A stretch of DNA of 64,000 nucleotides from Aquabacter sediminis (GCF_028863665.1 NZ_JARBFX010000017.1:1-64000), one strand, 5' to 3'. Positions 8,610 to 17,707 are shown, numbered from the stretch's first letter. The notes: generated by a model not told the origin, from the sequence alone. Program-made: numbers and translations.

Positions 8610-9032
8610 TCAGTCCACGTCCACCCGCCCCCGCCGCAGGCTCTTCACGCTGCCGCGCCGCTCCTTGGCGGCGAGCCGGCGCTCCTTGGAGGCCAAAGTC
8701 GGCCGCGTCTTGCGGCGGATGGGGGCCACATAGGCCGCCTCGCGCAGCATCTCGACCAGCCGGCCGATGGCATCCTCGCGATTGCGTTCCTGGGTGCGGT
8801 GGCGCTGGGCGTGGATGATGACGACGCCGTCTTGCGTCATCCGGCTGCCGGCGATGGCGGGCAGGCGGGACTTCAACCCCTCGGGCAGGCTGGGGGAGGC
8901 CAGTGCGTCGAACCGCAATTGAACCGCGGTGGACACCTTGTTCACATTCTGTCCGCCGGGGCCGGAGGCGCGCACATAGGCGAAGTCCAGCTCGTCCTCC
9001 TGGAGGGCGATGCGGTGGGTGATCGCGATCAT
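8610..9032 (-). CDS. arfB: Alternative ribosome-rescue factor / peptidyl-tRNA hydrolase ArfB (YaeJ)
   Basis: 140-aa release-factor-like protein. The catalytic GGQ occurs in RASGPGGQNVNKV near residue 25, and the C-terminal tail is very basic (RRKTRP, KERRLAAKERR), the hallmark that lets ArfB probe the empty mRNA channel of stalled ribosomes. It lacks the stop-codon-reading domains of RF1/RF2. Convergent with csoR, 63 bp apart. Lies 84 bp downstream of the acyltransferase gene. Confidence 0.93.
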   Translation of the reverse strand: MIAITHRIALQEDELDFAYVRASGPGGQNVNKVSTAVQLRFDALASPSLPEGLKSRLPAIAGSRMTQDGVVIIHAQRHRTQERNREDAIGRLVEMLREAAYVAPIRRKTRPTLASKERRLAAKERRGSVKSLRRGRVDVD

Positions 9033-9116
9033 GAGCGCGGCTCGCGGCGGGTCATGCCGTCCACATGCGGCAGCTTGCGCCGCCGCGCAAGGGTGCAGTC
9101 GCTCTCGCGTCCGCCC

Positions 9117-10142
9117 TCAGATGGCGTGGCGGTTCGCGCTCGGGCCGAAATGCTCCACATAGCGCGGGCTGATGACGGCGCGGGGCAGGATGACCAGCAC
9201 GTCGGTGGTGCCGAATTGGTGGTCCACGACGGCGCCGTCGCCCACATAGCCGCCGAGGCGCAGATAGCCCTTCACCAGGGGCGGCAGGGACTGCATGGCC
9301 GCCTTCAGGTTGATGTCCTGCGGCGCCATGCGGTTCATGGACACGTAGCGCTGGGGGATGGCTGCGGCGCGCCATTCTTCCGGGGCCAGCGCATTGTGGT
9401 GCAGGAAGGAGAGCGGCAGGGCGAGGGCGGACGGGTCCGTGCCCTCCAGGCTGGCGCAGCCGAACATGACGTCGATGTCGTTGCGCAGGATATAGGTCCA
9501 GATGCCGTGCCAGAGCAGCTCCACCGTGCGCTTGTTGCGGTAGGGCTTGAGCACGCAGGAGCGGCCCAGCTCCAGGAATTTCAGGTCCGGATGGGCATCC
9601 ACGATCCGGTTCACGTCGAATTCGGCCTGGGTATAGAAGCCGCCATGGCGACGGGCGACATCCTGGCGCAGCAGGCGATAGGTGCCCACCACCTTGGGCT
9701 TCACCCGCCCGAGCACCATCTTGGCCTCGTCATAATCGAGCACCAGCATGTGGTCGCAGATGGCGTCGAAGGCGTCCATGTCGCGCCGGGCGAGGCGGGC
9801 GGGCCCGTCCGGCAGGGCCGACATTTCCTCGTAGAAGACCTTGTAGCGCAGCTTCTGCGCCTTGCGCACGTCGCGCGCGGTGCGGGCGAGGCGCACCTCC
9901 AGCGAGCCGAGCCGGCCGAGCACGACGGGTTCGCCCAGCGGGCGCACTTCGCGGTGGCGGATGCCGGAATAGGCGCGCAGGTCGCTGACGAATTTCTGCG
10001 AGCCGGGAATGCCGGGCACGCCGCGCTCCGCCCAGGCGAGCGGATCGGCGAAGTTCACGCGCGCCACATCGATGCCCTTGCCCAGCAAGGCGGGCAGGTT
10101 GAAGGCGGGCTGAACCTGGGTTTCCGGCACCTGGCGCTTCAT
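9117..10142 (-). CDS. GNAT-fold acyltransferase, OlsB-like (ornithine N-acyltransferase family)
   Basis: 341-aa protein of the Acetyltransf_5/OlsB family, which transfers a 3-hydroxyacyl group from ACP to ornithine in ornithine-lipid synthesis. The core runs from GSLEVRLARTARDVRKAQKL (about 90) through DAFDAICDHMLVLD, VGTYRLLRQ, ELGRSCVLKPYR and IDVMFGCASLEGT, all features of the family. It is about 40 residues longer than typical OlsB at the N-terminus and keeps a long C-terminal region. No olsA partner is adjacent, so exact substrate is uncertain. Start at MKRQVPETQ. Confidence 0.72.
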   Translation of the reverse strand: MKRQVPETQVQPAFNLPALLGKGIDVARVNFADPLAWAERGVPGIPGSQKFVSDLRAYSGIRHREVRPLGEPVVLGRLGSLEVRLARTARDVRKAQKLRYKVFYEEMSALPDGPARLARRDMDAFDAICDHMLVLDYDEAKMVLGRVKPKVVGTYRLLRQDVARRHGGFYTQAEFDVNRIVDAHPDLKFLELGRSCVLKPYRNKRTVELLWHGIWTYILRNDIDVMFGCASLEGTDPSALALPLSFLHHNALAPEEWRAAAIPQRYVSMNRMAPQDINLKAAMQSLPPLVKGYLRLGGYVGDGAVVDHQFGTTDVLVILPRAVISPRYVEHFGPSANRHAI

Positions 10143-10471
10143 AGGCCGACCCCTCCCTGGGCCGTCGCGATCCACGGGTTCAGGCGCTTGCCACCGCAGA
10201 CCGAGCCCGGCGGCGTCACCTTTTCCGCATGACCGTGGACACCACCATAAGATTCATACGCGCATGTGACAATGCGACAGTCACACTTCGTCACCTTAGG
10301 TAAGGTGCTGTGCCCGGCCAGGCTTTTGGCGCCACGCGCCAAGGTGGCGGGCACGTGCGGCCGCGTTCACGCTTTTGGAGGAAAAGCCGTGCCATGAGAG
10401 GCCAAGGCCCGCCGCAGGTGGCGGGCGGCATGGCCGCGCCGGGGGCGCGGGACACTCATAGGGGGTCACAT
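10143..10471. other. Divergent intergenic region
   Basis: Holds the promoters of the OlsB-like gene (left) and the secreted-protein gene (right). A 6-bp inverted repeat, TGTGAC (10265-10270) and GTCACA (10280-10285), is the only regulatory-looking feature. Its 9-nt spacer is too long for a standard CRP/FNR site. Confidence 0.4.
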
Positions 10472-11107
10472 ATGCTTGGCATTTCTCGCGGCACCGGCGC
10501 CCGGATGCGCGCAACCGCTCTCACCGCCGCGCTTCTGGGGGCCGGCGCCCTGTTCGGCGCCGAGGAGGCCGCCGCCCAGCCGCGCCCGGTGCCCTCCGCC
10601 GTCACCACCATCGACGTCCCCGGCGTCGGCCCCATGACCGTCCTGACCTATCAGGCGCGCTTCGTCTCCGCCGATCCGGCTGACCGCCGGGTGGTGCTGG
10701 AAGGCGCCAATGGCAAGCGCTGGTCGGTCCTGGTGCCTCCGCTGTTCGGCGACGTGATGGCCATGGCCAACAGCCGCTCCGTCACCGTGCGCGTGCTGCC
10801 CGGCACCGTCACCTATCTCGGCAAGGCCCACCAGGGCACGCCCGGCCGCGTTTCGGCCGAAGTGGTGCTGAAGGACGGCCTGCCCGGCTGGCCGCAGGAT
10901 TTCGGCTTCCGGGAAGTTACCGTCACCAACATCCTCGTCAATATCGACAAGGCCAACGGCACCATCTCGTTCGAGGGGCCGGAAGGCTTGGTGCGCACGG
11001 TGAAGGCGGCGAACGCCCAGGTGCTGGCGGACCTCCAGCAGGTGCAGCTCGGCGACCTCTGCGAGATCCGCTACTACGAAGGCCTCACCGTCACCGCCAA
11101 TTACTGA
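10472..11107 (+). CDS. Exported protein of unknown function
   Basis: 211-aa protein I cannot assign to a family. The first 35 residues are a classical signal peptide (TALTAALLGAGALFG core, cleavage likely after EEAAAQ). The mature part is beta-rich without Cys or membrane spans: DVPGVGPMTVLTYQARFVS, SVTVRVLPGTVTYL, TVTNILVNIDKANGTISFEG, ending in CEIRYYEGLTVTANY. The start at 10472 follows AGGGGG; an upstream in-frame extension lacks signal-peptide character. Likely periplasmic and monocistronic. Confidence 0.75.
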   Translation: MLGISRGTGARMRATALTAALLGAGALFGAEEAAAQPRPVPSAVTTIDVPGVGPMTVLTYQARFVSADPADRRVVLEGANGKRWSVLVPPLFGDVMAMANSRSVTVRVLPGTVTYLGKAHQGTPGRVSAEVVLKDGLPGWPQDFGFREVTVTNILVNIDKANGTISFEGPEGLVRTVKAANAQVLADLQQVQLGDLCEIRYYEGLTVTANY

Positions 11108-11136
11108 AGCCAACCCGAACCGGGCGGCCGCCGGTT

Positions 11137-12669
11137 TCAGGCGGCGGCCCGGGGACGGTCAGCCATGGCCCGATAGGCGAGTGCTTCGGCCAGATGCTGG
11201 CGGCCGAGCGTCTCGGCCCCGGCGAGGTCCGCCAGCGTCCGCGCCACCTTCAGCACCCGGTGATAGCCGCGCGCGGACAGGTTCATGGCCTGCGAGGCAT
11301 CGCGCAGCAAGGCCAGCGCCGCCCCGTCGGGGACCGCCACCTGCTCCAGCAGGGGGCCGGAGGCGTGGGCATTCATGGTCACATCCGGGCGGCCCAGCGC
11401 CGCATAGCGCTCCCGCTGCACGGCGCGGGCATTGGTGACGCGCGCCGCCACGTCCCGCGAGCTTTCGGAAGGTGCCGGCGAGACGAGGTCGCTTGCCCGC
11501 ACCGCCGGCACTTCCAGATGGATGTCGATGCGGTCCATGAACGGGCCGGAGAGGCGCGCCTGGTATTCGTCCGCGCAGCGCGGGCCGCGCTTGCAGGTAA
11601 ATCCCGGCTCCCCCGCGCGCCCGCAGCGGCACGGATTCATGGCCGCCACCAATTGGAACCGCGCGGGATAGCTTACCCGATGGTTCGCCCGCGCGATGAG
11701 CACCTCGCCGCTTTCCAGCGGCTGGCGGAGCGAATCCAGCACCTGGGGCGAGAATTCCGGCAATTCGTCCAGGAACAGCACGCCATGATGGGCGAGCGAC
11801 ACCTCCCCCGGCCGCGCCTTCATGCCGCCGCCCACCATGGCCGCCATGCTGGCGGAATGGTGGGGCGCGCGGAACGGCCGACGGTCCATCAGCGCGCCAT
11901 CCTCGATGGCGCCGGCCACCGAGGCGATCATGGACACGTCCAGCATTTCGGCGGGCGAGAGCGGCGGCAGGATGGAGGGCAGGCGCTGGGCCAGCATGGA
12001 CTTGCCGGCGCCGGGCGGGCCCACATAGATCAGGTTGTGCCCGCCGGCGGCGGCCACCTCCAGCGCCCGGCGAGCGGTCTCTTGGCCCTTCACGTCCTTC
12101 AGGTCCGGCAGGCCCTGCGCGCCCGCGCGGATGCGCGGATCGGGCCGGCCGAGGATCTGCCGGCCGGTGACGTGATTGGCGAACTGGATCAGGCTGTCGG
12201 GAGCGAGGATCGCCATGTCCGGGCTCGCCCAGGCCGCTTCCGCCCCGCAGGCGGCGGGGCAGACCAGGCCATGGCCGCGCGCATTGGCGCCGATGGCCGC
12301 CGGCAGCACGCCCGCCACCGCGGCGATGGTGCCGTCGAGGCCCAGTTCGCCCACCACCGTGAAGCCGGAAAGGCAATCGGAGGGGATCGCGCCAATGGCC
12401 GCCATGAGGCCGAGCGCGATGGGCAGGTCGTAGTGCGAGCCTTCCTTGGGCAAATCGGCGGGGGCAAGGTTCACGGTGATGCGCCGCGCCGGCAAGGCGA
12501 GGCCGGAGGCGATAAGGGCGGCGCGCACGCGCTCCTTGGCTTCCGTTACCGCCTTGTCCGGCAGGCCGACAATGGTGAAGGCGGGCAGTCCCGCCGCCAC
12601 ATGCACCTGCACGTCCACCGGGCGCGCATCCACACCCGCGAAGGCCACCGTCGCCACACGCTGGATCAC
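11137..12669 (-). CDS. comM: YifB/ComM-family Mg-chelatase-like AAA+ ATPase
   Basis: 510-aa ATPase. It has an N-terminal ChlI-type Lon-like fold (AFTIVGLPDKAVTEAKERVRAAL), a Walker A motif GPPGAGKS near residue 220, Walker B LFLDELPEF, the CRCGRAG/CKRGPRC cysteine pair region and a C-terminal Mg_chelatase_C domain. In competent bacteria ComM is a branch-migration helicase in natural transformation; in this lineage the role is inferred. Start GTG at 12669 has a strong GGGAGGGGG site and gives the typical VIQRVATVAFAG beginning, unlike the upstream frame. Confidence 0.9.
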   Translation of the reverse strand: MIQRVATVAFAGVDARPVDVQVHVAAGLPAFTIVGLPDKAVTEAKERVRAALIASGLALPARRITVNLAPADLPKEGSHYDLPIALGLMAAIGAIPSDCLSGFTVVGELGLDGTIAAVAGVLPAAIGANARGHGLVCPAACGAEAAWASPDMAILAPDSLIQFANHVTGRQILGRPDPRIRAGAQGLPDLKDVKGQETARRALEVAAAGGHNLIYVGPPGAGKSMLAQRLPSILPPLSPAEMLDVSMIASVAGAIEDGALMDRRPFRAPHHSASMAAMVGGGMKARPGEVSLAHHGVLFLDELPEFSPQVLDSLRQPLESGEVLIARANHRVSYPARFQLVAAMNPCRCGRAGEPGFTCKRGPRCADEYQARLSGPFMDRIDIHLEVPAVRASDLVSPAPSESSRDVAARVTNARAVQRERYAALGRPDVTMNAHASGPLLEQVAVPDGAALALLRDASQAMNLSARGYHRVLKVARTLADLAGAETLGRQHLAEALAYRAMADRPRAAA

Positions 12670-12909
12670 GTCCCCCTCCCGGACCGTCCGCACATCCCAA
12701 GGTTGCCAGCGTAACCCGGCACCTTTCCGCGCACAAGAACGAAATGGGAACGTGCGGCCGTGGCAGAGGGCGCAGGTGCGCGCGGCGGGTGCCCCTGCGC
12801 ATGGCGGGCGCGGGAGGCGTGCGGCGCCGGTGCTTGCTCCGGTCCCGGAACGGGGGCATGAGGGACATCGCCTTCATCACGCAATGAAAACGGCGTCCGG
12901 GAGATCACC

Positions 12910-13692
12910 ATGAGCACGAACAGCGCCGATGTCCGCGGCATCCAGGCCCTGGTGGAAAGCCAGTTCGGTCCCCAGGCGGCCGCCTATGTGGCCAGCGCGG
13001 TCCATGCCTCCGGCGAGGATCTGGCGGCGCTGGCGGCTGCGGTGGAGGGCAAGGGCTTGGGCACGGCGCTGGATCTGGGCTGCGGCGGCGGCCATGTGAG
13101 CTTCACGCTGGCCCCCCATGTGGGCCAGGTGACGGCCTATGATTTGTCCGCCGACATGCTGGGCGCGGTAGCGGCGGAGGCGGGCCGGCGGGGGCTTGCC
13201 AACATCACCACGCAGGTGGGCTTTGCCGAGGCGCTGCCTTTCTCGGACGGCGCCTTTGATCTCGTCGCCTCGCGCTACAGCGCCCATCACTGGTCGGACG
13301 TGCCGGCGGGCCTCGCCGAGGCGCACCGCGTGCTGAAGCCCGGCGGCACGGCCATCTTCATGGATGCGGTGGCGCCCGCCCATCCGCTGCTGGACACCTT
13401 CCTCCAGACGGTGGAATTGCTGCGCGACCCCTCCCATGTGCGCGACTACTCGGTGGCCCAGTGGAAGGCCATGGCCGAGCAGGCGGGCTTCAAGGTGGAG
13501 CGGGTGGAAGCCCGGCGCATCCGCCTGGAATTCCAGCCCTGGGTCACGCGCATCCGCACCGATGCGCTCCATGTGGACGCCATCCGCTCACTCCAGGCCC
13601 TGGCGGCGGACCTGGTGCGCGATCACTTCGCCATCGAGGAGGACGGCTCCTTCATGCTGGACAATGCCAGCCTGACGCTCTCGCGCGCCTGA
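12910..13692 (+). CDS. Class I SAM-dependent methyltransferase (UbiE/COQ5-like fold)
   Basis: 260-aa soluble methyltransferase. Motif I is LDLGCGGGHVSF (about residues 53-64), then AYDLSADML, FAEALPFSDGAFDLVASRYSAHHW and the post-motif LKPGGTAIFMD. A C-terminal region of about 90 residues (HPLLDTFLQTVELLRDPSHVRDYS) is a separate cap found in uncharacterised ubiE-like enzymes. Substrate cannot be told from sequence. ATG at 12910. Convergent with the PHA-system gene, 6 bp between stops. Confidence 0.85.
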   Translation: MSTNSADVRGIQALVESQFGPQAAAYVASAVHASGEDLAALAAAVEGKGLGTALDLGCGGGHVSFTLAPHVGQVTAYDLSADMLGAVAAEAGRRGLANITTQVGFAEALPFSDGAFDLVASRYSAHHWSDVPAGLAEAHRVLKPGGTAIFMDAVAPAHPLLDTFLQTVELLRDPSHVRDYSVAQWKAMAEQAGFKVERVEARRIRLEFQPWVTRIRTDALHVDAIRSLQALAADLVRDHFAIEEDGSFMLDNASLTLSRA

Positions 13693-13698
13693 CGGAGC

Positions 13699-14013
13699 CT
13701 AGCTCTTCTTCTCCAGGAGCAGGTGGCCCTGCTTCTGGATCATGTCCTTGGCCTTCTGCGCCATCATCTGCAGGAACCAGGGCAGTTCCACGCTCAGATG
13801 CACGGCATCCTCTGCCACATTCATCTCGCCCTGCGCCTTCTGGCCGAGCACGGCGATGCGGAAGGCCAGGTGGCTGTCGGTCCAGGTCTCTTCCTCCACC
13901 ACCAGCTTGTCGGCGAAGCGCCCGCGCGCGGCGGTGAGGCCCTTCTGCAGGCGGCGGGTGGCTTCCTCCTTGCCGAGGCGGTGGGGGATGGAGACGGTGA
14001 GCGGTTGGGCCAT
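13699..14013 (-). CDS. Polyhydroxyalkanoic acid system family protein
   Basis: 104-aa protein matching the PHA_gran_rgn-type family: SIPHRLGKEEATRRLQKGL at the N-terminus, then a four-stranded core with WTDSHLAFRIAVLGQKAQGEMNV and the tail LPWFLQMMAQKAKDMIQKQGHLLLEKK. Family members occur near polyhydroxyalkanoate genes but their job is not established; the fold resembles small START-like proteins. No phaC or phaA is nearby, so a role in PHA granules is only suggested by family name. Confidence 0.8.
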   Translation of the reverse strand: MAQPLTVSIPHRLGKEEATRRLQKGLTAARGRFADKLVVEEETWTDSHLAFRIAVLGQKAQGEMNVAEDAVHLSVELPWFLQMMAQKAKDMIQKQGHLLLEKKS

Positions 14014-14095
14014 GCTTCAGCTTTCCATGCGGGCGCCTTGCTGCGCGCTTGGATAACGCGCGGGCGCCGGTCCGGTTCAGGGGGAGCGAGGCGGC

Positions 14096-15043
14096 TCAGG
14101 CCGCCCGGCGCTTGTCCTCGATCTTGTCCCAGATCTGCGCGGCGATATCGGGGCCGTCCAGGCGCTTGATGGCGCGCAGGCCGGTGGGCGAGGTGACGTT
14201 GATCTCGGTGAGGTTGCCGGCGATCACGTCGATGCCCACGAACAAAAGCCCCCGCTCGCGCAGGGCCGGGCCGATGCGGGCGCAGATTTCCAGCTCGCGG
14301 TCGGTCAGGTCGGTGGGCCGGGCGGCGCCGCCGCGCACCATGTTGGAGCGCAGGTCGCCCTCGGAGGGCACCCGGTTCACCGCACCCGCCGCCTCGCCAT
14401 CCACCAGGATGATGCGCTTGTCGCCATGCTTCACCTCGGGCAGGAAGCGCTGGATCACCCAGGGCTCGCGGAAGGTGGCGGCGAAGAAGTCATAGAGCGA
14501 GCCGAAATTCAGGTCGTCCGCCGTCAGGCGGAAGACGGCGGCGCCGCCATTGCCGTAAAGCGGCTTCATCACCACGTCACCAAACTCGGCCCGGAACGCC
14601 TTGATCTCGGCAAGGTCGCGCGTGATCAGCGTCGGCGGCATCAAATCCGGGAAGTGGGTGACGAAGATCTTCTCGGGCGCATTGCGCACATGGGCGGGGT
14701 CGTTCACCACCAGGGTCTTGGGGTGGATGCGCTCCAGCAAGTGCGTGGTGGTCACATAGGCCATGTCGAAGGGCGGGTCCTGGCGCAGCAGCACCACGTC
14801 ATAGTCGGAGAGCGCCACCCGGCGCTTTTCGCCCAGTTGAAAATGAGCGCCGGCCTCGTCCGCCACGGTCAGCGGCTCGACGGTGGCGAACACCGTGCCG
14901 TCGCGCATGGCCAATTGGTCGGGCGTGTAGTGGACGAGGCTGTGGCCGCGCTTCTGGGCTTCCAGCAGCAAGGCGAAGGTGGAATCGCCGGCAATGTTGA
15001 TGCGGGCGATATGGTCCATCTGGACCGCGACCTGAAGGGTCAT
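14096..15043 (-). CDS. gshB: Glutathione synthetase
   Basis: 315-aa ATP-grasp enzyme that joins gamma-glutamylcysteine and glycine. Typical segments are [19 protein letters not shown] at the start, [55 protein letters not shown] and the ATP/Mg loop [19 protein letters not shown]. Length matches the family. Downstream of rsmI and yraN on the same strand, the usual rhizobial order. Together with grxC and the Nit-like gene it makes glutathione metabolism a recurring theme of this part of the window. Confidence 0.95.
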   Translation of the reverse strand: MTLQVAVQMDHIARINIAGDSTFALLLEAQKRGHSLVHYTPDQLAMRDGTVFATVEPLTVADEAGAHFQLGEKRRVALSDYDVVLLRQDPPFDMAYVTTTHLLERIHPKTLVVNDPAHVRNAPEKIFVTHFPDLMPPTLITRDLAEIKAFRAEFGDVVMKPLYGNGGAAVFRLTADDLNFGSLYDFFAATFREPWVIQRFLPEVKHGDKRIILVDGEAAGAVNRVPSEGDLRSNMVRGGAARPTDLTDRELEICARIGPALRERGLLFVGIDVIAGNLTEINVTSPTGLRAIKRLDGPDIAAQIWDKIEDKRRAA

Positions 15044-15132
15044 AAGGGGTCTCCGGCGAACGCCAGGGAGGAGGGTTCCCCCTATCTATAACCGCGAACC
15101 GCCCGCCGCCAGAGCGGGGGCGTTTGCGTTCG

Positions 15133-15549
15133 TCAGAACGTCGCGTCGAACGCGCCGGGCAGGTGCTCCATCTCGCCGGCAGTGGTCATCAGCACGGCGT
15201 CGAAGCGCATGTTGAGGGCGGCAAGCTCGGGATGATCCGCGAGATAGGCCTCGGCGGCGGCGGCGATGCGGCGGCGCTGGCGGGGCAGGAGGGATTCCCC
15301 GGCGGTGGCGAGATCCGCGCGCACCTTCACCTCGCAGAACACCAGGAGGTCGCCCAGCCGGGCGATGAGGTCCACCTCGCCCGCCTTGGTGCGCACCCGC
15401 CGGCCGAGGATTTCGAAGCCCAGAGCGATCAGCAGCCCCGCCGCCTTGTCCTCCGCCTGGAGCCCACGCGCATAGGTGCGGGCGGCGTGAGCCGTGGAGC
15501 GGGCCGGCGAGTGGGGCGGCTTGGGCGCGCCCGGGCGGCGCTCAGCCAT
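15133..15549 (-). CDS. yraN: YraN family (UPF0102) endonuclease-like protein
   Basis: 138-aa protein with a restriction-endonuclease-like fold. After a basic, Pro-rich leader come RGLQAEDKAAGLLIALGFEI, the putative catalytic GEVDLIARLGDLLVFCEVKVR (Glu/Asp...ExK pattern) and a helical tail. Biochemical role is unknown. Its start overlaps the end of rsmI by 8 nt, indicating coupled translation. Confidence 0.9.
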   Translation of the reverse strand: MAERRPGAPKPPHSPARSTAHAARTYARGLQAEDKAAGLLIALGFEILGRRVRTKAGEVDLIARLGDLLVFCEVKVRADLATAGESLLPRQRRRIAAAAEAYLADHPELAALNMRFDAVLMTTAGEMEHLPGAFDATF

Positions 15550-16462
15550 CGCTGTCCTCGGGCCCGCGCGTCAAGGCGAGGGCGCGGGCATAGACGTCGC
15601 GCTTGGGGCGGCCGGTGAGGGCGGTCACGGCGGCCACCGCATCCTTCAAGGAATGGTCGGCGAGCGCAGTGCGCAGGGCGCTGTCCACGTCGGTATCGCC
15701 GGCGGCTTCCTCAAGGGGCGGTCCGATGACGAGCACGATCTCGCCCTTGGGCGGGCCGGCCTCGGCATAATGGGCGGCAAGCGCGGGGAGCGTGCCCCGT
15801 CGCACTTCCTCGAAGGCCTTGGTCAGTTCCCGGCACACTGCCGCCGGCCGGTCGCCGAGGCCCTCGGCGAGGTCAGAAAGGCTTTCGGGCAAACGGGGGC
15901 CGGTCTCATAGAGGACAAGGGTCGCCGGGAAAGCCTTCAGCTCGGCGATGCGTCCGGCCCGCTGGCCCGCCTTGGGCGGCAGGAAGCCGTCGAACAGGAA
16001 CCGGTCCGTGGGCAGGCCCGCCGCCACCAGCGCCGCCAGCAAGGCGGAGGCGCCGGGCAGGGGATGAATGCGGTGGCCGGCTTGCGCCACCTCCACCACC
16101 AGCTTGAAGCCGGGGTCTGACACGAGGGGCGTGCCCGCGTCCGAAATGAGCGCCACCGCCTCCCCGGCCGCAAGGCGGGCGAGCAGGCGCGGGCGCATGC
16201 TGGCGCCGTTATGGTCGTGATAGGGCACGAGCGGCGCCTCGATGCCGTAGCGGTCCAGGAGCCGGCGGGACATGCGCGTGTCCTCGCAGGCGATCACGTC
16301 CGCCCCGGCCAGCGTCTCCAGGGCGCGCAGCGTGATGTCCCCGAGATTGCCGATGGGGGTCGCCACCACATGCAGGCCCGGCGCGAGGCGGGCGGCGGGC
16401 AGGCGGGTTCCGGCGATGACATAGGCGCGCGGGCGGTCGGGCGCGGGAGGCGAGGCGTTCAT
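15542..16462 (-). CDS. rsmI: 16S rRNA (cytidine(1402)-2'-O)-methyltransferase
   Basis: 306-aa tetrapyrrole-methylase-fold enzyme that 2'-O-methylates C1402 of 16S rRNA in the decoding centre. Diagnostic segments: HVVATPIGNLGDITLRALETL (about 37-57), ACEDTRMSRRLLDRYGI, YHDHNGASM, ISDAGTPLVSDPGFKLV, LPGASALLAALVAAGL and FDGFLPPKAGQR. ATG at 16462 precedes MNASPPAPD. First gene of rsmI-yraN-gshB. Confidence 0.95.
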   Translation of the reverse strand: MNASPPAPDRPRAYVIAGTRLPAARLAPGLHVVATPIGNLGDITLRALETLAGADVIACEDTRMSRRLLDRYGIEAPLVPYHDHNGASMRPRLLARLAAGEAVALISDAGTPLVSDPGFKLVVEVAQAGHRIHPLPGASALLAALVAAGLPTDRFLFDGFLPPKAGQRAGRIAELKAFPATLVLYETGPRLPESLSDLAEGLGDRPAAVCRELTKAFEEVRRGTLPALAAHYAEAGPPKGEIVLVIGPPLEEAAGDTDVDSALRTALADHSLKDAVAAVTALTGRPKRDVYARALALTRGPEDSDG

Positions 16463-16564
16463 GCCCGCCTTATAGCAGATCCCCGCGCCGGCCCGCCCGC
16501 TCAATCCACGCACCCCCTGCGCCCGTCCGCGCGTCTCAAAATCCGCGCGGGCGGCGGCGGAGGG

Positions 16565-17482
16565 TCAGGAGGCGATCTTCTCCACCGGCACGCCGCTCTT
16601 GGTCTTCACCGGGATGGTGAGGTAGTGCACCCCGTTGGCCGAGGCCGGCGGGAACTTGCCGGCGCGGATGTTCACCTGGATGGACGGCAGGAGCAGAACG
16701 GGGGCGGCCAGCTTGGCATCGCGGGTGGTGCGCATGGCCACGAATGCGTCCTCGCTCACCCCCTCATGCACATGCACATTGGCGGCGCGCTGCTCGGCCA
16801 CCGTTGTTTCCCAGGCATAGGTGTCGCGGCCGGGCGCCTTGTAGTCGTGGCACATGAAGAGGCGGGTTTCCGGCGGCAAGGCCAGAAGCTTGCGGATGGA
16901 GCCATAGAGCTGATGGGCGTCTCCGCCGGGGAAGTCGGCGCGGGCGGTGCCATAATCGGGCATGAAGAGGGTGTCGCCCACGAACACCGCATCGGTGATC
17001 TTGTAGGACACGTCGGCGGGCGTATGGCCGGGCGTATAGAGCACCTCGGCGGTGAGCGATCCGATTGTGAAGTGCTCGCCATCCTTGAACAGATGGTCGA
17101 AATCGCTGCCGTCGGTCTTCAGGTCGGTGGCGTTGAAGACCGGGCGAAAGATGCGCTGCACGTCGACGATATGGTCGCCGATGCCGATGCGCGCGCCGGT
17201 CTTGCCCTTGATGTAAGGCGAGCCGGACAGGTGGTCCGCATGGGCGTGGGTCTCCAGCGTCCAGACGATGCGATAGCCCGCCTCCTGGGCGGCGGCGAGG
17301 ATGGCGTCCACCGAGCGCGTGTCCACCGTTCCGGCCTTGTGGTCATAGTCCAGCACCGGGTCGATCACCGCCGCATCCTTGGTCGCGGGGTCCGCCACCA
17401 GATAGCTGATGGTGTTGGTGGGCTCGTCGAAGAAGGCCCGGATCACCGGCTTTGTCTCAGCGGGCGTGGCGTTCGCGGACAT
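16565..17482 (-). CDS. MBL-fold hydrolase of the persulfide dioxygenase (ETHE1/Blh) type
   Basis: 305-aa metallo-beta-lactamase-fold protein. Iron ligands are visible in THAHADHLSG (about 78), GHTPADVSY (about 150), the Asp in VFVGDTLFMPDYG and MCHDYKAPGR. This pattern fits persulfide dioxygenases that oxidise glutathione persulfide to sulfite. There is no fused rhodanese domain. The AGGAG site best matches the ATG at 17482, nine nt away, rather than 17491. Divergent from a TauE/SafE permease across an AT-rich palindrome, which together suggest sulfide detoxification with sulfite export. Substrate is inferred. Confidence 0.82.
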   Translation of the reverse strand: MSANATPAETKPVIRAFFDEPTNTISYLVADPATKDAAVIDPVLDYDHKAGTVDTRSVDAILAAAQEAGYRIVWTLETHAHADHLSGSPYIKGKTGARIGIGDHIVDVQRIFRPVFNATDLKTDGSDFDHLFKDGEHFTIGSLTAEVLYTPGHTPADVSYKITDAVFVGDTLFMPDYGTARADFPGGDAHQLYGSIRKLLALPPETRLFMCHDYKAPGRDTYAWETTVAEQRAANVHVHEGVSEDAFVAMRTTRDAKLAAPVLLLPSIQVNIRAGKFPPASANGVHYLTIPVKTKSGVPVEKIAS

Positions 17483-17585
17483 GGCGTTCATCTCCTGCTT
17501 GCGTGTTGGGACGGGGCGGGTGGGCCTGGGTTTTCCCCGGTCCCGCACCCCGAATGCATTTGACAAAGCTAACGTGTTTTTTTAA

Positions 17586-17609
17586 TTTAGCAATATATGA
17601 AATACTAAA
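17586..17609. promoter_or_regulatory. Candidate BigR/ArsR-type operator in an AT-rich divergent promoter
   Basis: An imperfect 24-bp palindrome TTTAG-N14-CTAAA lies in a sharply AT-rich stretch (about 17570-17620) between the persulfide dioxygenase-like and TauE genes. AT-rich palindromes control blh/tauE-type genes under the persulfide-sensing ArsR repressor BigR in other proteobacteria. No bigR gene is in this window. Confidence 0.5.
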
Positions 17610-17707
17610 ATAAAGATCCCGATGTCCCTCTCTCGGCTTCCGCGGTGCGCTGTCGCCCGTGTGCGCTTTGCCCGTCGCGCCAGCGCGAAAACAGAAGGCC
17701 TGCGGCC

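Noticed and set aside
10265-10285. TGTGAC...GTCACA read as a CRP/FNR site
   Set aside because: The half-sites TGTGA and TCACA are 11 nt apart instead of 6, so it does not fit the CRP geometry; kept only as an inverted repeat.
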